Source of the DNA: Flagellimonas chongwuensis
GTDB taxonomy: Bacteria > Bacteroidota > Bacteroidia > Flavobacteriales > Flavobacteriaceae
Direction of reading: 5' to 3'
Length of the DNA: 64,000 nucleotides
Assembly (NCBI RefSeq): GCF_013376415.1
Contig: NZ_WYET01000004.1
Coordinates: 558,001 to 622,000 of the forward strand
Both the position numbers and the translations under genes were made by a program. Positions 52,028 to 60,910 of the stretch are shown piece by piece. A model generated the notes under the pieces. It was not told the DNA's origin. It saw only the letters and a list, made by a program, of their open reading frames with translations, and did no database searches. How positions within the stretch are numbered: position 1 is the first letter of the stretch; every line of letters starts with the position of its first letter.

Positions 52028-53584
52028 ATGCGCAACCCATTATTGTTTCTATTCCTTTTTGCCATTTTGATTGGCTGTGAGAAAAACACCGAGAAAAAAC
52101 TGCCCCGAATAGCCATTGCAGGCCTGGGGATTGAATCCAGTACGTTTTCTCCTGCCCTAACGCACGAAGAAGCGTTTCATCCTAAAATCGGGGACTCCAT
52201 ATTTAACCGCTACCCATTTATGGAAGCTGATTCTTCATTACGACAACGCGCCGAATGGGTTCCCACTTTAGTGGGAAAATCGTTGCCGGGAGGTACCGTT
52301 ACCCGAGAAGCTTACGAATCGTTGGTTGAGAAAACTCTTTCCATGTTAGAAGAAAACTTGCCGTATGATGGTCTTTTCTTTGATATTCATGGTGCGATGA
52401 GTGTTGTAGGGTTGGACGACCCTGAAGGCGACCTCATTAAAAGAATCCGTGAAGTTGTGGGCACTGACGTTCTTATATCGACTTCTATGGACTTGCACGG
52501 CAATGTGTCCAAACGACTGGCGCAACACTCTGATTTGATTACCTGTTACCGCATGGCTCCTCATGAGGATGCCACAGAATCGCGTAAAAGAGCTGTGGAA
52601 AACTTGGTATCTCGATTGGAGAACGGCAAAGGCAAACCAAAATACAAAGCGTGGGTTCCCGTTCCCATCTTGTTACCTGGAGAAAAAACGAGTACTCGAG
52701 TGGAGCCCGGGAAAAGTCTGTACGACAAAGTACCGGAAGTAGAGCAAAAAGAAGGTGTTATCGATGCGGCCATTTGGATTGGCTACGCTTGGGCCGATGA
52801 GCCAAGAAACCACGCTGTGGTCATGGTAACGGGCGATGATAAGGAACAGGTAACCAAAGGTGCGGAAAAATTGGCCAATAGTTTTTGGGATGTCCGAGAG
52901 GAGTTTGAATTCGTGGCTCCAACAAAATCATATGAAGAAGCTTTGGAAACTGCCCTTGCCAGTGACAAAAAACCTTTTATGTTAAGCGATATGGGCGATA
53001 ACCCCACCGCAGGTGGTGCCGGGGATGTTACTTGGACCTTGACGGAACTATTAAAACGAGAAGAGTTTCATAAAACCGATGGCAAATCATTAATCTATGC
53101 CTCCATTCCTGGGCCTAAATTGGTCGAGGAAGCCATAAAAGTTGGTGTTGGTGGAGAAGTGAGTGCCCCAGTTGGTGCTGAAATAGACGACAGGTATGCC
53201 CCACCATTACAATTGATTGGTGAAGTAACCGCCATAAAACAGGGTGATGTTCATGCCGAGACCGAGGTCGTGGTAAAAGTGGGCAATGCCCATGTGATTG
53301 TGACAAAAAAGAGGAAACCGTACCACAGAAAATCAGATTTCATCAATTTGGGACTTACACCAAGTGAAACAGATATCATCGTGGTGAAAATCGGTTATTT
53401 GGTTCCCGAACTTTACAACATGCGTGGCGACTGGATCATGATGTTGACCCCCGGCGGTGTAGATCAAGACTTAGAGCGTTTGGGGCACAAAAGAATCATT
53501 CGGCCTATGTTCCCTTATGATAAGGATATGGAACGCCCAGACCTATCGGCCCGTTTGATAGAAGCTTCGGACAAGCTGGACTAA
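52028..53584 (+). CDS. M81 family metallopeptidase (MlrC-like) lipoprotein
   Basis: A 518-residue protein with a lipoprotein signal (LLFLFLFAILIGC, Cys17). The M81 core is clear: RIAIAGLGIESSTFSP, LFFDIHGAM, STSMDLHGNVS and YRMAPHEDATESRKRA, the last three carrying the probable zinc ligands, then MGDNPTAGGAGDVTW. The family type is microcystinase C (MlrC), which cleaves linear peptides with Adda; here the natural substrate is unknown. The enzyme would face the periplasm. It overlaps the convergent DUF2461 gene by four bases. Confidence 0.88.
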   Translation: MRNPLLFLFLFAILIGCEKNTEKKLPRIAIAGLGIESSTFSPALTHEEAFHPKIGDSIFNRYPFMEADSSLRQRAEWVPTLVGKSLPGGTVTREAYESLVEKTLSMLEENLPYDGLFFDIHGAMSVVGLDDPEGDLIKRIREVVGTDVLISTSMDLHGNVSKRLAQHSDLITCYRMAPHEDATESRKRAVENLVSRLENGKGKPKYKAWVPVPILLPGEKTSTRVEPGKSLYDKVPEVEQKEGVIDAAIWIGYAWADEPRNHAVVMVTGDDKEQVTKGAEKLANSFWDVREEFEFVAPTKSYEEALETALASDKKPFMLSDMGDNPTAGGAGDVTWTLTELLKREEFHKTDGKSLIYASIPGPKLVEEAIKVGVGGEVSAPVGAEIDDRYAPPLQLIGEVTAIKQGDVHAETEVVVKVGNAHVIVTKKRKPYHRKSDFINLGLTPSETDIIVVKIGYLVPELYNMRGDWIMMLTPGGVDQDLERLGHKRIIRPMFPYDKDMERPDLSARLIEASDKLD

Positions 53585-54234
53585 ACAGTAACTGCTTGGT
53601 TCAAATATTGACGAAAGGATAGCATTTCCTTGTAAACCTCAATGATTTTTTCCTTGAAATCATCTCGGAGCACATCCTTTTTGGTCAATTTATATTCCAC
53701 GGCAAAGGTTTTATTACGCAATAATTCTATGTGTGGATGGTCATTGGAAAATCCTTTAGGGGATGACACCAGTTTTTCGTCTTCATACAGACCACCGAAC
53801 ATCTTTTTGAAAGAAGGTTTGTCCAGTATCTTTTGCAGTTCCTCTCCATTATAATCAATGGCATCCCGGATACTGCCAAGGGTTTTGGAGTCGGGTCGCC
53901 AGCGACCTCCGGCCAACAAGCAATTTTTCAAACCTATCTCTATATAAAAATCGGCGGAACTGGGTGCCTTGTCCAATCCTGCCCCAAAATGATCTTTATA
54001 AATGGGTTTGTTCGGGTGGAACATCAAATTATTGTTGATACGATTGATGCCCTTTTTACCGGGAGTTGGGTAATAATCATCATGGAGCTGGGCCATGGTG
54101 ATGTCCAAATCATCCAACCAAGTGATGAAATCGTTGCGGAGGGATTTGTACCATTTTCGGTTCGCATCCATCCATTCCTTAGTATTGTTTTGTTGCAATT
54201 CTTCCAGAAAATGGAAAAGGTCGTTGAAATTCAT
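53581..54234 (-). CDS. DUF2461 domain protein
   Basis: From ATG 54234 a 217-residue protein (MNFNDLFHFLEELQQNNTKE), matching the usual start of DUF2461 proteins; the open frame runs 17 codons further upstream without similarity. Family features are TKEWMDANRKWYKSLRNDF, INRINNNLMFHPNKPIYKDH, FYIEIGLKNCLLAGGRW and LGSIRDAIDYNGEEL. The function is not known; the fold is a large alpha/beta domain. It is convergent with the M81 gene and follows the AIM24 gene. Confidence 0.85.
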   Translation of the reverse strand: MNFNDLFHFLEELQQNNTKEWMDANRKWYKSLRNDFITWLDDLDITMAQLHDDYYPTPGKKGINRINNNLMFHPNKPIYKDHFGAGLDKAPSSADFYIEIGLKNCLLAGGRWRPDSKTLGSIRDAIDYNGEELQKILDKPSFKKMFGGLYEDEKLVSSPKGFSNDHPHIELLRNKTFAVEYKLTKKDVLRDDFKEKIIEVYKEMLSFRQYLNQAVTV

Positions 54235-54305
54235 AGACACAAAAGAAGTGATTTTTTCAGAAATCAGATATCGGAATTCAGACACCGTATTCCTAACTCC
54301 TAAAA

Positions 54306-55106
54306 TTAAAACCTGTTATCGCCGTCGAGCAAATCACCAAGACCACCTAAGATGCTGCCTTCGCCCTTGTCCTTTCCACCACCACGAGGAGCAGCGGCCC
54401 ACACACGGCTAGCCAACCTACTAAATGGCAAGGATTGGATATAAACGGTTCCTGGTCCGCGAAGCGTAGCAAAGAAAAGTCCTTCTCCACCGAACACCGA
54501 GTTTCGGATGCCCCCGATGAACTCAATATTATAATCCACGGTCTGGGAAAAACCGACAATACAACCGGTATCCACTTTTAATACCTCGCCAGGAGCCAAT
54601 ACCTTTTTGGCCATGGTGCCTCCGGCATGTACGAAGGCCATTCCATCGCCTTCCAACTTTTGCATGATAAAACCTTCGCCACCAAAAAAACCACGTCCCA
54701 AGCGTTTGGAGAATTCAATACCAACGGAAACACCTTTGGCAGCGCACAGGAATGCATCTTTCTGGCAGATGAACTTTCCTCCTTTTTCAGATAGGTCGAT
54801 GGGAACTATTTTACCGGGATACGGTGAAGCAAAGCTTACCTGTTTTTTACCTTGACCAATATTCAGGAAAGCGGTCATGAAAAGGCTCTCTCCGGTTAAC
54901 AAACGCTTGCCCGCGGAAAACAACTTGCCCAAAACCCCAGTATCTTGGTTGGAACCATCACCAAAGATGGTGTCCATTTTAATATCGGAGTCCATCATCA
55001 TAAAACTGCCTGCTTCAGCAACAACAGCTTCTTGTGGGTCAAGTTCTATTTCCACATATTGCATTTCCTCGCCGTAAATCTGATAATCTATTTCGTGTGC
55101 GTTCAT
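54306..55106 (-). CDS. AIM24 family (TIGR00266) protein
   Basis: A 266-residue beta-rich protein of the AIM24/TIGR00266 family. Recognisable parts are [20 protein letters not shown], the variable insert [26 protein letters not shown]-like [30 protein letters not shown] and [18 protein letters not shown]. The C-terminus is Gly-rich ([10 protein letters not shown]). Yeast Aim24 is a mitochondrial inner-membrane organiser; bacterial roles are unknown. It lies about 70 bases before the DUF2461 gene on the same strand. Confidence 0.87.
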   Translation of the reverse strand: MNAHEIDYQIYGEEMQYVEIELDPQEAVVAEAGSFMMMDSDIKMDTIFGDGSNQDTGVLGKLFSAGKRLLTGESLFMTAFLNIGQGKKQVSFASPYPGKIVPIDLSEKGGKFICQKDAFLCAAKGVSVGIEFSKRLGRGFFGGEGFIMQKLEGDGMAFVHAGGTMAKKVLAPGEVLKVDTGCIVGFSQTVDYNIEFIGGIRNSVFGGEGLFFATLRGPGTVYIQSLPFSRLASRVWAAAPRGGGKDKGEGSILGGLGDLLDGDNRF

Positions 55107-55169
55107 TCTGTATTGATGTTTTTTGATTTCTATCTATATGTTGGGGAATCGGGAGTTTTGTTACAATTT

Positions 55170-55715
55170 TTAATTACACATTTCCAATGCCCTTTTAATC
55201 TCCTTTTCTAAATTTTCTTCATTAATAGGTAATTCTAGTAAAATTGATTCATAATCAAAATTATATCCCCGATTAGGTCCTGTTGAACCTCCATTTTTTG
55301 TGGGACTAATTTCAATATGGTTTTTACTTCTAGAGATTGAAATCATTTTTGAATCTTGCATCTGCTTTTTAATTGACTTTCTTCCAGTAAGTTTGGTAAT
55401 GACATCAAATACCTCTGAATTTTCATAGTTATCTACTCCCCATCTAGATTTTGCTAAATGCTCTGAAGTAATTCTTGCTAGTTCATTTTGCTTATAATTC
55501 TCCTTTTCAACTTTACTTATAATATCAGTATGAACTCCAGGACCATTCTTTAAAGTATAAATGGTGCTAACTAGAAAACAATCAGGATACTCAACCACAT
55601 TTGCACGTTGACATTTAGGCAAACCCTTGATTTTAAACTTTATTTTGAGTTTAAGATTGCGAAAAAATTGATTAAACCTAATCTTATAAATAATTCTACG
55701 AGTTTTCCAATCCAT
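55170..55715 (-). CDS. Hypothetical protein, possible orphan CdiI-type immunity protein
   Basis: A 181-residue protein not firmly recognised. Its C-terminal half resembles CdiI-family contact-dependent inhibition immunity proteins: NYENSEVFDVITKLTGRKSI, then SISRSKNHIEISPTKNG and an ending LPINEENLEKEIKRALEMCN, like the IxISP ... EIGxALrxALxxC pattern of that family. The N-terminus (RRIIYKIRFNQFFRNLKLKI) is very basic. The gene is clearly more AT-rich than its neighbours, and no CdiA or other toxin gene is in the window, so it looks like a recently gained orphan. The assignment is tentative. Confidence 0.5.
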   Translation of the reverse strand: MDWKTRRIIYKIRFNQFFRNLKLKIKFKIKGLPKCQRANVVEYPDCFLVSTIYTLKNGPGVHTDIISKVEKENYKQNELARITSEHLAKSRWGVDNYENSEVFDVITKLTGRKSIKKQMQDSKMISISRSKNHIEISPTKNGGSTGPNRGYNFDYESILLELPINEENLEKEIKRALEMCN

Positions 55716-55726
55716 TTATCTTGCAA

Positions 55727-56191
55727 TTATCTCTTCACCTTAACCGTCCATTCGAAATGAAAAGTGGACACTTCTACCCCATCTTGGTTGACCCCTACGG
55801 CTTTCATCCAACAGGTTTGCCCTTCTCCTGTTTCCACGGTATTTTTTATCGCATCGGCAATCAGTTCCCCATCCTCGCAGGTGAAATTGATGCGTCCCGT
55901 AGCTTTTTTGGTAAAGGTGGCTTTATTGTTCGCTACTAACATGGACACTTTTTTGCCACTTTTTTGGATTTCGTTCATCACTAAAGCTCCTGTACTCAAC
56001 TCGGCGGCCATCCCCTGAACGGCCCAAAACATCGATTTAAATGGATTCTGATTCATCCATTTATGTTTTACCGTGGTTATCGCTTTTTTCTCATCAATAT
56101 ATTTGAGCCGTACCCCGCACCACCATGCAGAAGGGAGTTTCATAAAAGTGAACATATTGATTTTACTGGGTGTGAGTGCCATATTTTTCAT
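55727..56191 (-). CDS. DUF4442 hotdog-fold protein
   Basis: A 154-residue protein of the DUF4442 family, hotdog fold related to acyl-CoA thioesterases. Visible parts are ALTPSKINMFTFMKLPSAWW, VKHKWMNQNPFKSMFWAVQG, AAELSTGALVMNEIQKSG and the mid-chain helix typical of hotdog proteins. Activity is unknown; possible acyl-CoA hydrolysis. An alternative start (MALTPSK) is three codons later. It lies 11 bases upstream of the possible CdiI gene on the same strand and is divergent from the DUF4870 operon. Confidence 0.83.
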   Translation of the reverse strand: MKNMALTPSKINMFTFMKLPSAWWCGVRLKYIDEKKAITTVKHKWMNQNPFKSMFWAVQGMAAELSTGALVMNEIQKSGKKVSMLVANNKATFTKKATGRINFTCEDGELIADAIKNTVETGEGQTCWMKAVGVNQDGVEVSTFHFEWTVKVKR

Positions 56192-56265
56192 TTAAGTCTG
56201 CTTAAAAATAGGTAAAAAGATGACATTAATTATTGTTAATTTTTTGTTAAATCATAGTACTTTGT

Positions 56266-56298
56266 TTTGCATAGTACCATCTTTTGGATATATATTTG
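56266..56298 (+). promoter_or_regulatory. Promoter of the DUF4870/DUF4440 operon
   Basis: TTTG (56266-56269), 21 bases, then TATATTTG (56291-56298): the best Bacteroidota-type promoter in the window. Transcription would start near 56304, after the ATG at 56284, which shows that the later ATG at 56353 is the true start of DUF4870. Confidence 0.65.
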
Positions 56299-56352
56299 CA
56301 TCGTAAGCTAATAGGTTTACCATTTTACAATCAAAAAACATCAATCAAAAAA

Positions 56353-56835
56353 ATGGCAACTACAATCACCAAGCACGAACGAAATTTATCCGCGATCATC
56401 CACGCCTCCATGTTCTCGAAGTACTTTATTCCTTTCGGCAATTTTATACTTCCGTTGATCTTATGGACCGCAAACAAAAAAGAGCATGCATTTGTAGATT
56501 ACAACGGCAAACAGGCTCTTAATTTTCAAATTAGTATGTTGCTTTATTCCATCGTGGCAGGTTTGGTCACTATCCCATTCTTTATTGGATTTTGGCCAGA
56601 CTTGTTCGATTGGAACTTTTTGGGGTTCCATGGGTTGAGCGACCTTAACAATTTGAACATTCATATTGATAGCGACGATTTTAGGTTTGGAAGATTGCTC
56701 TGGCCAGTAGGTATCTCTGGATTTCTGCAAGTGGCATTGGCAGTGGTAAACATTGTTTTCTCCATTTTGGCCACCATTAGAACCAACGAGGGAGAATATT
56801 TCAAATATCCGTTCACCATTAAATTCATCAAGTAA
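56353..56835 (+). CDS. DUF4870 domain membrane protein
   Basis: A 160-residue membrane protein from ATG 56353 (MATTITKHERNLSAIIHASM). A longer frame from 56284 is ruled out by the promoter at 56266-56298. DUF4870 hallmarks are HASMFSKYFIPFGNFILPLI, WTANKKEHAFVDYNGKQALN and QISMLLYSIVAG; three or four transmembrane helices. Function unknown; the family often accompanies PspC/PadR genes, as here (57878). Its stop overlaps the start of the DUF4440 gene by one base (TAATG), so the two are translationally linked. Confidence 0.86.
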   Translation: MATTITKHERNLSAIIHASMFSKYFIPFGNFILPLILWTANKKEHAFVDYNGKQALNFQISMLLYSIVAGLVTIPFFIGFWPDLFDWNFLGFHGLSDLNNLNIHIDSDDFRFGRLLWPVGISGFLQVALAVVNIVFSILATIRTNEGEYFKYPFTIKFIK

Positions 56836-57629
56836 TGAAGAGCTTTAAATACATATTTGGAATTTTGACCTTATGCATGGTGGGCTCAGCACAAGCGCAG
56901 GAACCAGAAACATCGGAACTCTACCTATTATTGAAATCCAAGGACAGTTTGTTATTCGATGCGGCTTTTAATAAATGTGATGTGGATACCATGGAGTCGT
57001 TGTTCACAGAGGATTTTGAGTTCTATCATGACAAAGGTGGTTTTACAGAGGGAAGGGAAGCTTTTTTGAAACCGACCAGAGAAAACTGTGAAAAAAGAGA
57101 CACTTCGGCACCACAGTATTCCAAAAGAATATTGATCGATGGTAGTTTGGAAGTGTATCCGCTCAAAAAAGATGGGGAAATCTATGGGGCCGTTCAACAT
57201 GGTGTGCACAGGTTCGAATTTTTAAATGACAAGAACGAATACCAAAAAGGGGATGTTGCAAAATTCACCCATGTTTGGATGCTGATCGATGGATCATGGA
57301 AAATAAAAAGGGAATTGAGCTACAATCATCATTTAATGGAAAATGAAGCTTCAGCACAGGAAATTCCTGTATCGGACAATATATTGGACAAGTACGAAGG
57401 CAACTATAAATCGTTGCAAGCAGGTGAAGTTCAAATTAAAAAGGACAACGGAAAGTTACTGTTGATAACGGAAAAGATGCAGGCAACGCTTTATCCAAAA
57501 ACAGAAAATACCTTCTTTATGAAGGAGAGAGCGGTTGAATTTAAATTTATAGCATCCGGTAATGGAAACATTGAAAAAATGCAGATTATAGAGAACAATG
57601 CCGTTGTGGACGAAGCACAACGAGAATAA
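56835..57629 (+). CDS. Exported DUF4440/SnoaL-like protein
   Basis: A 264-residue exported protein (signal KYIFGILTLCMVGSAQAQ). Residues about 30-160 form an NTF2-like DUF4440 domain (DAAFNKCDVDTMESLFTEDF, FYHDKGGFTEGREAFLKP, FTHVWMLIDGSWKIKRELSY). The second half (about 175-264) is a beta-rich segment resembling the C-terminal domain of exported beta-lactamase-like proteins (LDKYEGNYKSLQAGEVQIKK). The function is unknown. It overlaps DUF4870 by one base. Confidence 0.82.
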   Translation: MKSFKYIFGILTLCMVGSAQAQEPETSELYLLLKSKDSLLFDAAFNKCDVDTMESLFTEDFEFYHDKGGFTEGREAFLKPTRENCEKRDTSAPQYSKRILIDGSLEVYPLKKDGEIYGAVQHGVHRFEFLNDKNEYQKGDVAKFTHVWMLIDGSWKIKRELSYNHHLMENEASAQEIPVSDNILDKYEGNYKSLQAGEVQIKKDNGKLLLITEKMQATLYPKTENTFFMKERAVEFKFIASGNGNIEKMQIIENNAVVDEAQRE

Positions 57630-57877
57630 AAATTATCATCAATCATAAATTAGGAGCCTAATCACCTCCGACATATTCATCATCAATCAAAGAAAAGGAG
57701 TTTAAACATCAATCAAAAAACGAAAAAACAATCATCAATCAAAGAACCGTTTCCACTCCCCTGTCCAATTCAGGGGACTGGAGTGGAAACGTAACCAAAC
57801 AAAGTTTGGGAGAACAAAAAACGAACTGTTAATCAGATGCCGAACCCAGTTCAGCATAAATTTAGAACCATGAAATT
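57630..57877 (+). other. Leader region with ATCATCAATCAAA repeats and two hairpins
   Basis: These 248 bases hold no gene. ATCATCAATCAAAGAA occurs at 57679 and 57731, and shorter variants lie at 57635 and 57707. A long hairpin spans 57749-57790: GTTTCCACT/AGTGGAAAC, then CCCCTG/CAGGGG, loop TCCAATT, bulge ACTGG. A second one, CCAAAC/GTTTGG, is at 57795-57809. Neither is followed by a T-run, so they do not look like terminators. Probably the 5' leader of the padR/pspC operon. Confidence 0.55.
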
Positions 57878-58207
57878 ATGAACATAGAAAACACAAAAGC
57901 ACAAATGCGCAAGGGGGTTCTGGAGTACTGCATTTTGTCCATTCTTAGGGATGACGACAAGTATGCTTCAGAAATTCTGGAAGCCTTGAAAGACGCAAAG
58001 ATGTTAGTAGTGGAAGGTACCATATATCCTTTGCTCACAAGGCTTAAGAACGCGGGATTGCTCAATTACCGTTGGGAAGAATCCACATCGGGACCTCCCC
58101 GCAAATATTACGCGCTCACCGAAACAGGCCAATTGTTCCTTAACGAACTCAACGGCACCTGGGACGAACTAAGAAATGCAGTCAATCTGGTAACCAACAC
58201 AAAATAG
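57878..58207 (+). CDS. PadR family transcriptional regulator
   Basis: A 109-residue PadR-like winged-helix protein: KGVLEYCILSILRDDDKYAS, then EILEALKDAKMLVVEGTIYP and LLTRLKNAGLLNYRWEES, with the wing GPPRKYYALTETG. It is of the short class without the C-terminal coiled-coil domain. It precedes the PspC gene by nine bases and would autoregulate this operon, as is usual for PadR/PspC pairs; the ligand is unknown. A long leader with hairpins lies upstream. Confidence 0.9.
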   Translation: MNIENTKAQMRKGVLEYCILSILRDDDKYASEILEALKDAKMLVVEGTIYPLLTRLKNAGLLNYRWEESTSGPPRKYYALTETGQLFLNELNGTWDELRNAVNLVTNTK

Positions 58208-58216
58208 AATCAAAAA

Positions 58217-59953
58217 ATGAACAAGACAGTAAATATAAATCTAGCAAATACGCTCTTCCATATAGACGACGATGCGTATAACAAGCTGAGACGGTACCTG
58301 GAATCCATAAAACGCTCCTTTTCGGGTACCAAGGGAAGCGACGAGATCATTGCCGATATCGAGGCCCGTATCGCAGAGCTCTTTCTCGAAAAAATGGAGA
58401 ACGAACGCCAAGTGATCACCCACAAGGAGGTAGATCAAGTAATCGATGTAATGGGACAACCCGAAGATTACATGGTGGACGAGGATATTTTTGAGGATGA
58501 ACCCAAAAAGAGCCACACGGAACCCTCTGCGGGCAGGGCAAAAAAACTGTACAGGGACATCGACCACAAATATATTGGCGGTGTGTGCGCAGGTTTGGAA
58601 CATTATTTGGGCATCGATGCCCTTTGGGTAAGGCTCATATTTATCCTATTGGCCGTATTTACCAGTGGTTTTGGACTCATTGCCTACATCCTACTTTGGA
58701 TCTTGGTGCCCGAGGCCGCCACAACCTCCCAAAAATTGGATATGCGGGGGGAGCCCGTCAACATCAGCAATATAGAACGCAAAGTTAAAGAGGGGTTTGA
58801 TGATGTTGCCGACAAAGTAAAAAGTGTTGACTACGAAAAAGTGGGCAACAAGGTCAAAAGCGGCTCCAAGACCTTTTTTGATACCATTGGGGACATTATC
58901 TTGTTCCTGTTCAAGGTATTCGGTAAGTTCATAGGCATTTTGTTGATCATTATCGGGGCATCTACCCTGGTAGGGTTGTTTTTCGGACTGTTTACCGTAG
59001 GCATGTTCGATGCCGTACATGTACCCGGCATAGATTTTTATGAAATCGTGAACACTTCGGGAGCTCCTGTATGGGTAGTATCCATCTTGTTGTTCTTTGC
59101 CATTGGAATTCCGTTCTTCTTCCTACTCTATTTAGGATTGAAGATATTGGTGAACAACTTAAAATCGATCGGGAACATTGCCAAATTCTCCTTGTTGGGC
59201 CTTTGGTTGATCTCCGTAGGACTGTTGATTGTCTTTGGCATACGGCAGGCCGCTGAATTCTCGTATACGGGAAGCGTAAACGACAGGACAGAACTCGCAT
59301 TGGAAATTCCTTCCGATACCTTGGTCATCACAATGAAAGATGGTCATATGGATTACAACCGAGATGATATTCATTTTGGTAGAATGACCTTTGGTTATGA
59401 CGAAAACGACAACCGTATCTTAATATCTGACGAAGTTGAAATCAAAATAAGAAAATCAGATACCGATTCCATTAGGGTAAATATCAGGAAAGATGCGGAT
59501 GGAAACTCAACACCGGCCGCCAGAGACCGTGCCAGAAACATCGAGTACGCTTACACGGTTGACGGCAATGAAATTGTGTTGGACAAATATTTGACCACGG
59601 AAACATCGAACAAGGCCAGGAATCAAGAGGTAACTGTAACAATTTATGTACCAGAGGACAAGACGGTATATTTTGATGATTCCACAAGCAGATACATTGG
59701 CCGGGGAATTGATAATGACCAAGGTTTTTACAGAAGTGGCATGGCAGGTCAGCACTGGTTGATGGATGGCGATGGGGAATTGCAGTGTTTGGATTGCCCT
59801 GAAGATAACGATGATAACTCTGATGGAAATGGCAAAATCATCATCAATGAAAATGGTATTGATATCAACATTGAGGATGCCGAAGATTCCGTTCAGTTAA
59901 AAATCGATGAAAACGGGGTAAATGTTAAAGCCAAAGAAAAAAGTAACAATTGA
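58217..59953 (+). CDS. PspC domain membrane protein
   Basis: A 578-residue protein. Residues 1-100 are cytoplasmic (TVNINLANTLFHIDDDAYN). The PspC domain follows (KLYRDIDHKYIGGVCAGLEH, YLGIDALWVRLIFILLAVF and WILVPEA; about 115-180). More transmembrane segments come later (about 235-275, 295-320, 335-355). The last 200 residues are a beta-rich extracytoplasmic region ending in an acidic DNDDNSDGN stretch. PspC proteins belong to envelope-stress (phage shock) systems. It is preceded by padR and followed by a GIN-domain gene. Confidence 0.88.
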   Translation: MNKTVNINLANTLFHIDDDAYNKLRRYLESIKRSFSGTKGSDEIIADIEARIAELFLEKMENERQVITHKEVDQVIDVMGQPEDYMVDEDIFEDEPKKSHTEPSAGRAKKLYRDIDHKYIGGVCAGLEHYLGIDALWVRLIFILLAVFTSGFGLIAYILLWILVPEAATTSQKLDMRGEPVNISNIERKVKEGFDDVADKVKSVDYEKVGNKVKSGSKTFFDTIGDIILFLFKVFGKFIGILLIIIGASTLVGLFFGLFTVGMFDAVHVPGIDFYEIVNTSGAPVWVVSILLFFAIGIPFFFLLYLGLKILVNNLKSIGNIAKFSLLGLWLISVGLLIVFGIRQAAEFSYTGSVNDRTELALEIPSDTLVITMKDGHMDYNRDDIHFGRMTFGYDENDNRILISDEVEIKIRKSDTDSIRVNIRKDADGNSTPAARDRARNIEYAYTVDGNEIVLDKYLTTETSNKARNQEVTVTIYVPEDKTVYFDDSTSRYIGRGIDNDQGFYRSGMAGQHWLMDGDGELQCLDCPEDNDDNSDGNGKIIINENGIDINIEDAEDSVQLKIDENGVNVKAKEKSNN

Positions 59954-60079
59954 GTCACTTAATTCGTCAATTCAGTAGATCATTATTTAAAACGCATACA
60001 TAAAAACGGACATTTACACTGAAATTATTTCAGAAGACATTAATCATTTTCAAAATCAATCAATACTAAAACAACAATC

Positions 60080-60802
60080 ATGACAACACTAGCAAGATTA
60101 GCGATCGCCGCACTCCTATCCCTCTTTGCATCCTCATGCATGATGGATATGAACTTCGGCAACGGAAAAACAGGTAACGGCGAAGTCGTAGAAGAGAGCC
60201 GCGATGTAAAAGAGGATTTCGACATCGTATCCGCATCAGAAGGAATCGATGTATTCGTGACCCAAGGCTCTGACTTTCACATTACCGTCGAAGCCGACGA
60301 GAACATCATCGACCTAATAGGTACCGACATTAAAGATGGTAGATTAAAAATCCATGCTATTGAAAATATCGGACGTGCGACCAAAAATGTATATGTGACC
60401 CTACCGGAAATTACTGCTTTGGAAAGCTCCAGTGGCGCCGACCTTATCGCTCAGAACGTAATCAAGGCCCAAAACATTGAGCTGGATGCCAGCAGCGGTG
60501 CCGATTTACATGTTGAGATTATGGCCGGCGAAGTTTCCGCCGATGCCAGTAGCGGTGCCGATATTAGAGTATCAGGTCAGGCAGATGCCCTTTTTGCGGA
60601 TGCAAGTAGCGGTTCTGATATTAAAGCGCAAGATCTAATTGTAAAAAGATGTAACGCTGATGCCAGTAGCGGAGCCGATATTTCCGTGAATGTTTCGGAA
60701 TCCTTAGTGGCCGATGCCAGCAGTGGAGCGGATATCAAGTACACTGGTGATGCCAGCGTTCAGACCAAAAAATCCGTTTCGGGCAGTGTAAGGAAATATT
60801 AA
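60080..60802 (+). CDS. GIN domain (DUF2807) putative adhesin lipoprotein
   Basis: A 240-residue protein with a lipoprotein-type signal (AIAALLSLFASSC). The GIN head domain starts after the linker GNGKTGNGEVVEESRDV with DFDIVSASEGIDVFV. It is built of about twenty-residue repeats, most with DASSGAD or a close variant (SSSGAD, DASSGSD): six copies between residues about 115 and 230, forming a right-handed beta-helix as is usual in DUF2807. Such proteins are thought to be surface or adhesin-like; function not established. It follows the PspC gene by about 125 bases and ends with a terminator (60823-60859). Confidence 0.87.
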   Translation: MTTLARLAIAALLSLFASSCMMDMNFGNGKTGNGEVVEESRDVKEDFDIVSASEGIDVFVTQGSDFHITVEADENIIDLIGTDIKDGRLKIHAIENIGRATKNVYVTLPEITALESSSGADLIAQNVIKAQNIELDASSGADLHVEIMAGEVSADASSGADIRVSGQADALFADASSGSDIKAQDLIVKRCNADASSGADISVNVSESLVADASSGADIKYTGDASVQTKKSVSGSVRKY

Positions 60803-60822
60803 TCCAATTCCCTTTACATATG

Positions 60823-60859
60823 CAAAGGCCCATTGATTTTTCAGTGGGCCTTTGTTTTT
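60823..60859 (+). terminator. Rho-independent terminator after GIN-domain gene
   Basis: The 10-bp stem CAAAGGCCCA/TGGGCCTTTG (60823-60832, 60845-60854) is followed by TTTTT. Confidence 0.88.
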
Positions 60860-60910
60860 ATAATGTTTGTGTGAAACCCTATCTTAGCATGATTACAATA
60901 CCAAAAAACT

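Noticed and set aside
53833-54303. 156-codon plus-strand frame opposite DUF2461
   Set aside because: It is antisense to a recognised DUF2461 protein; no domain is visible.
56284-56352. Earlier ATG for DUF4870
   Set aside because: The -7 promoter box lies after this ATG and the sequence does not match the family start.
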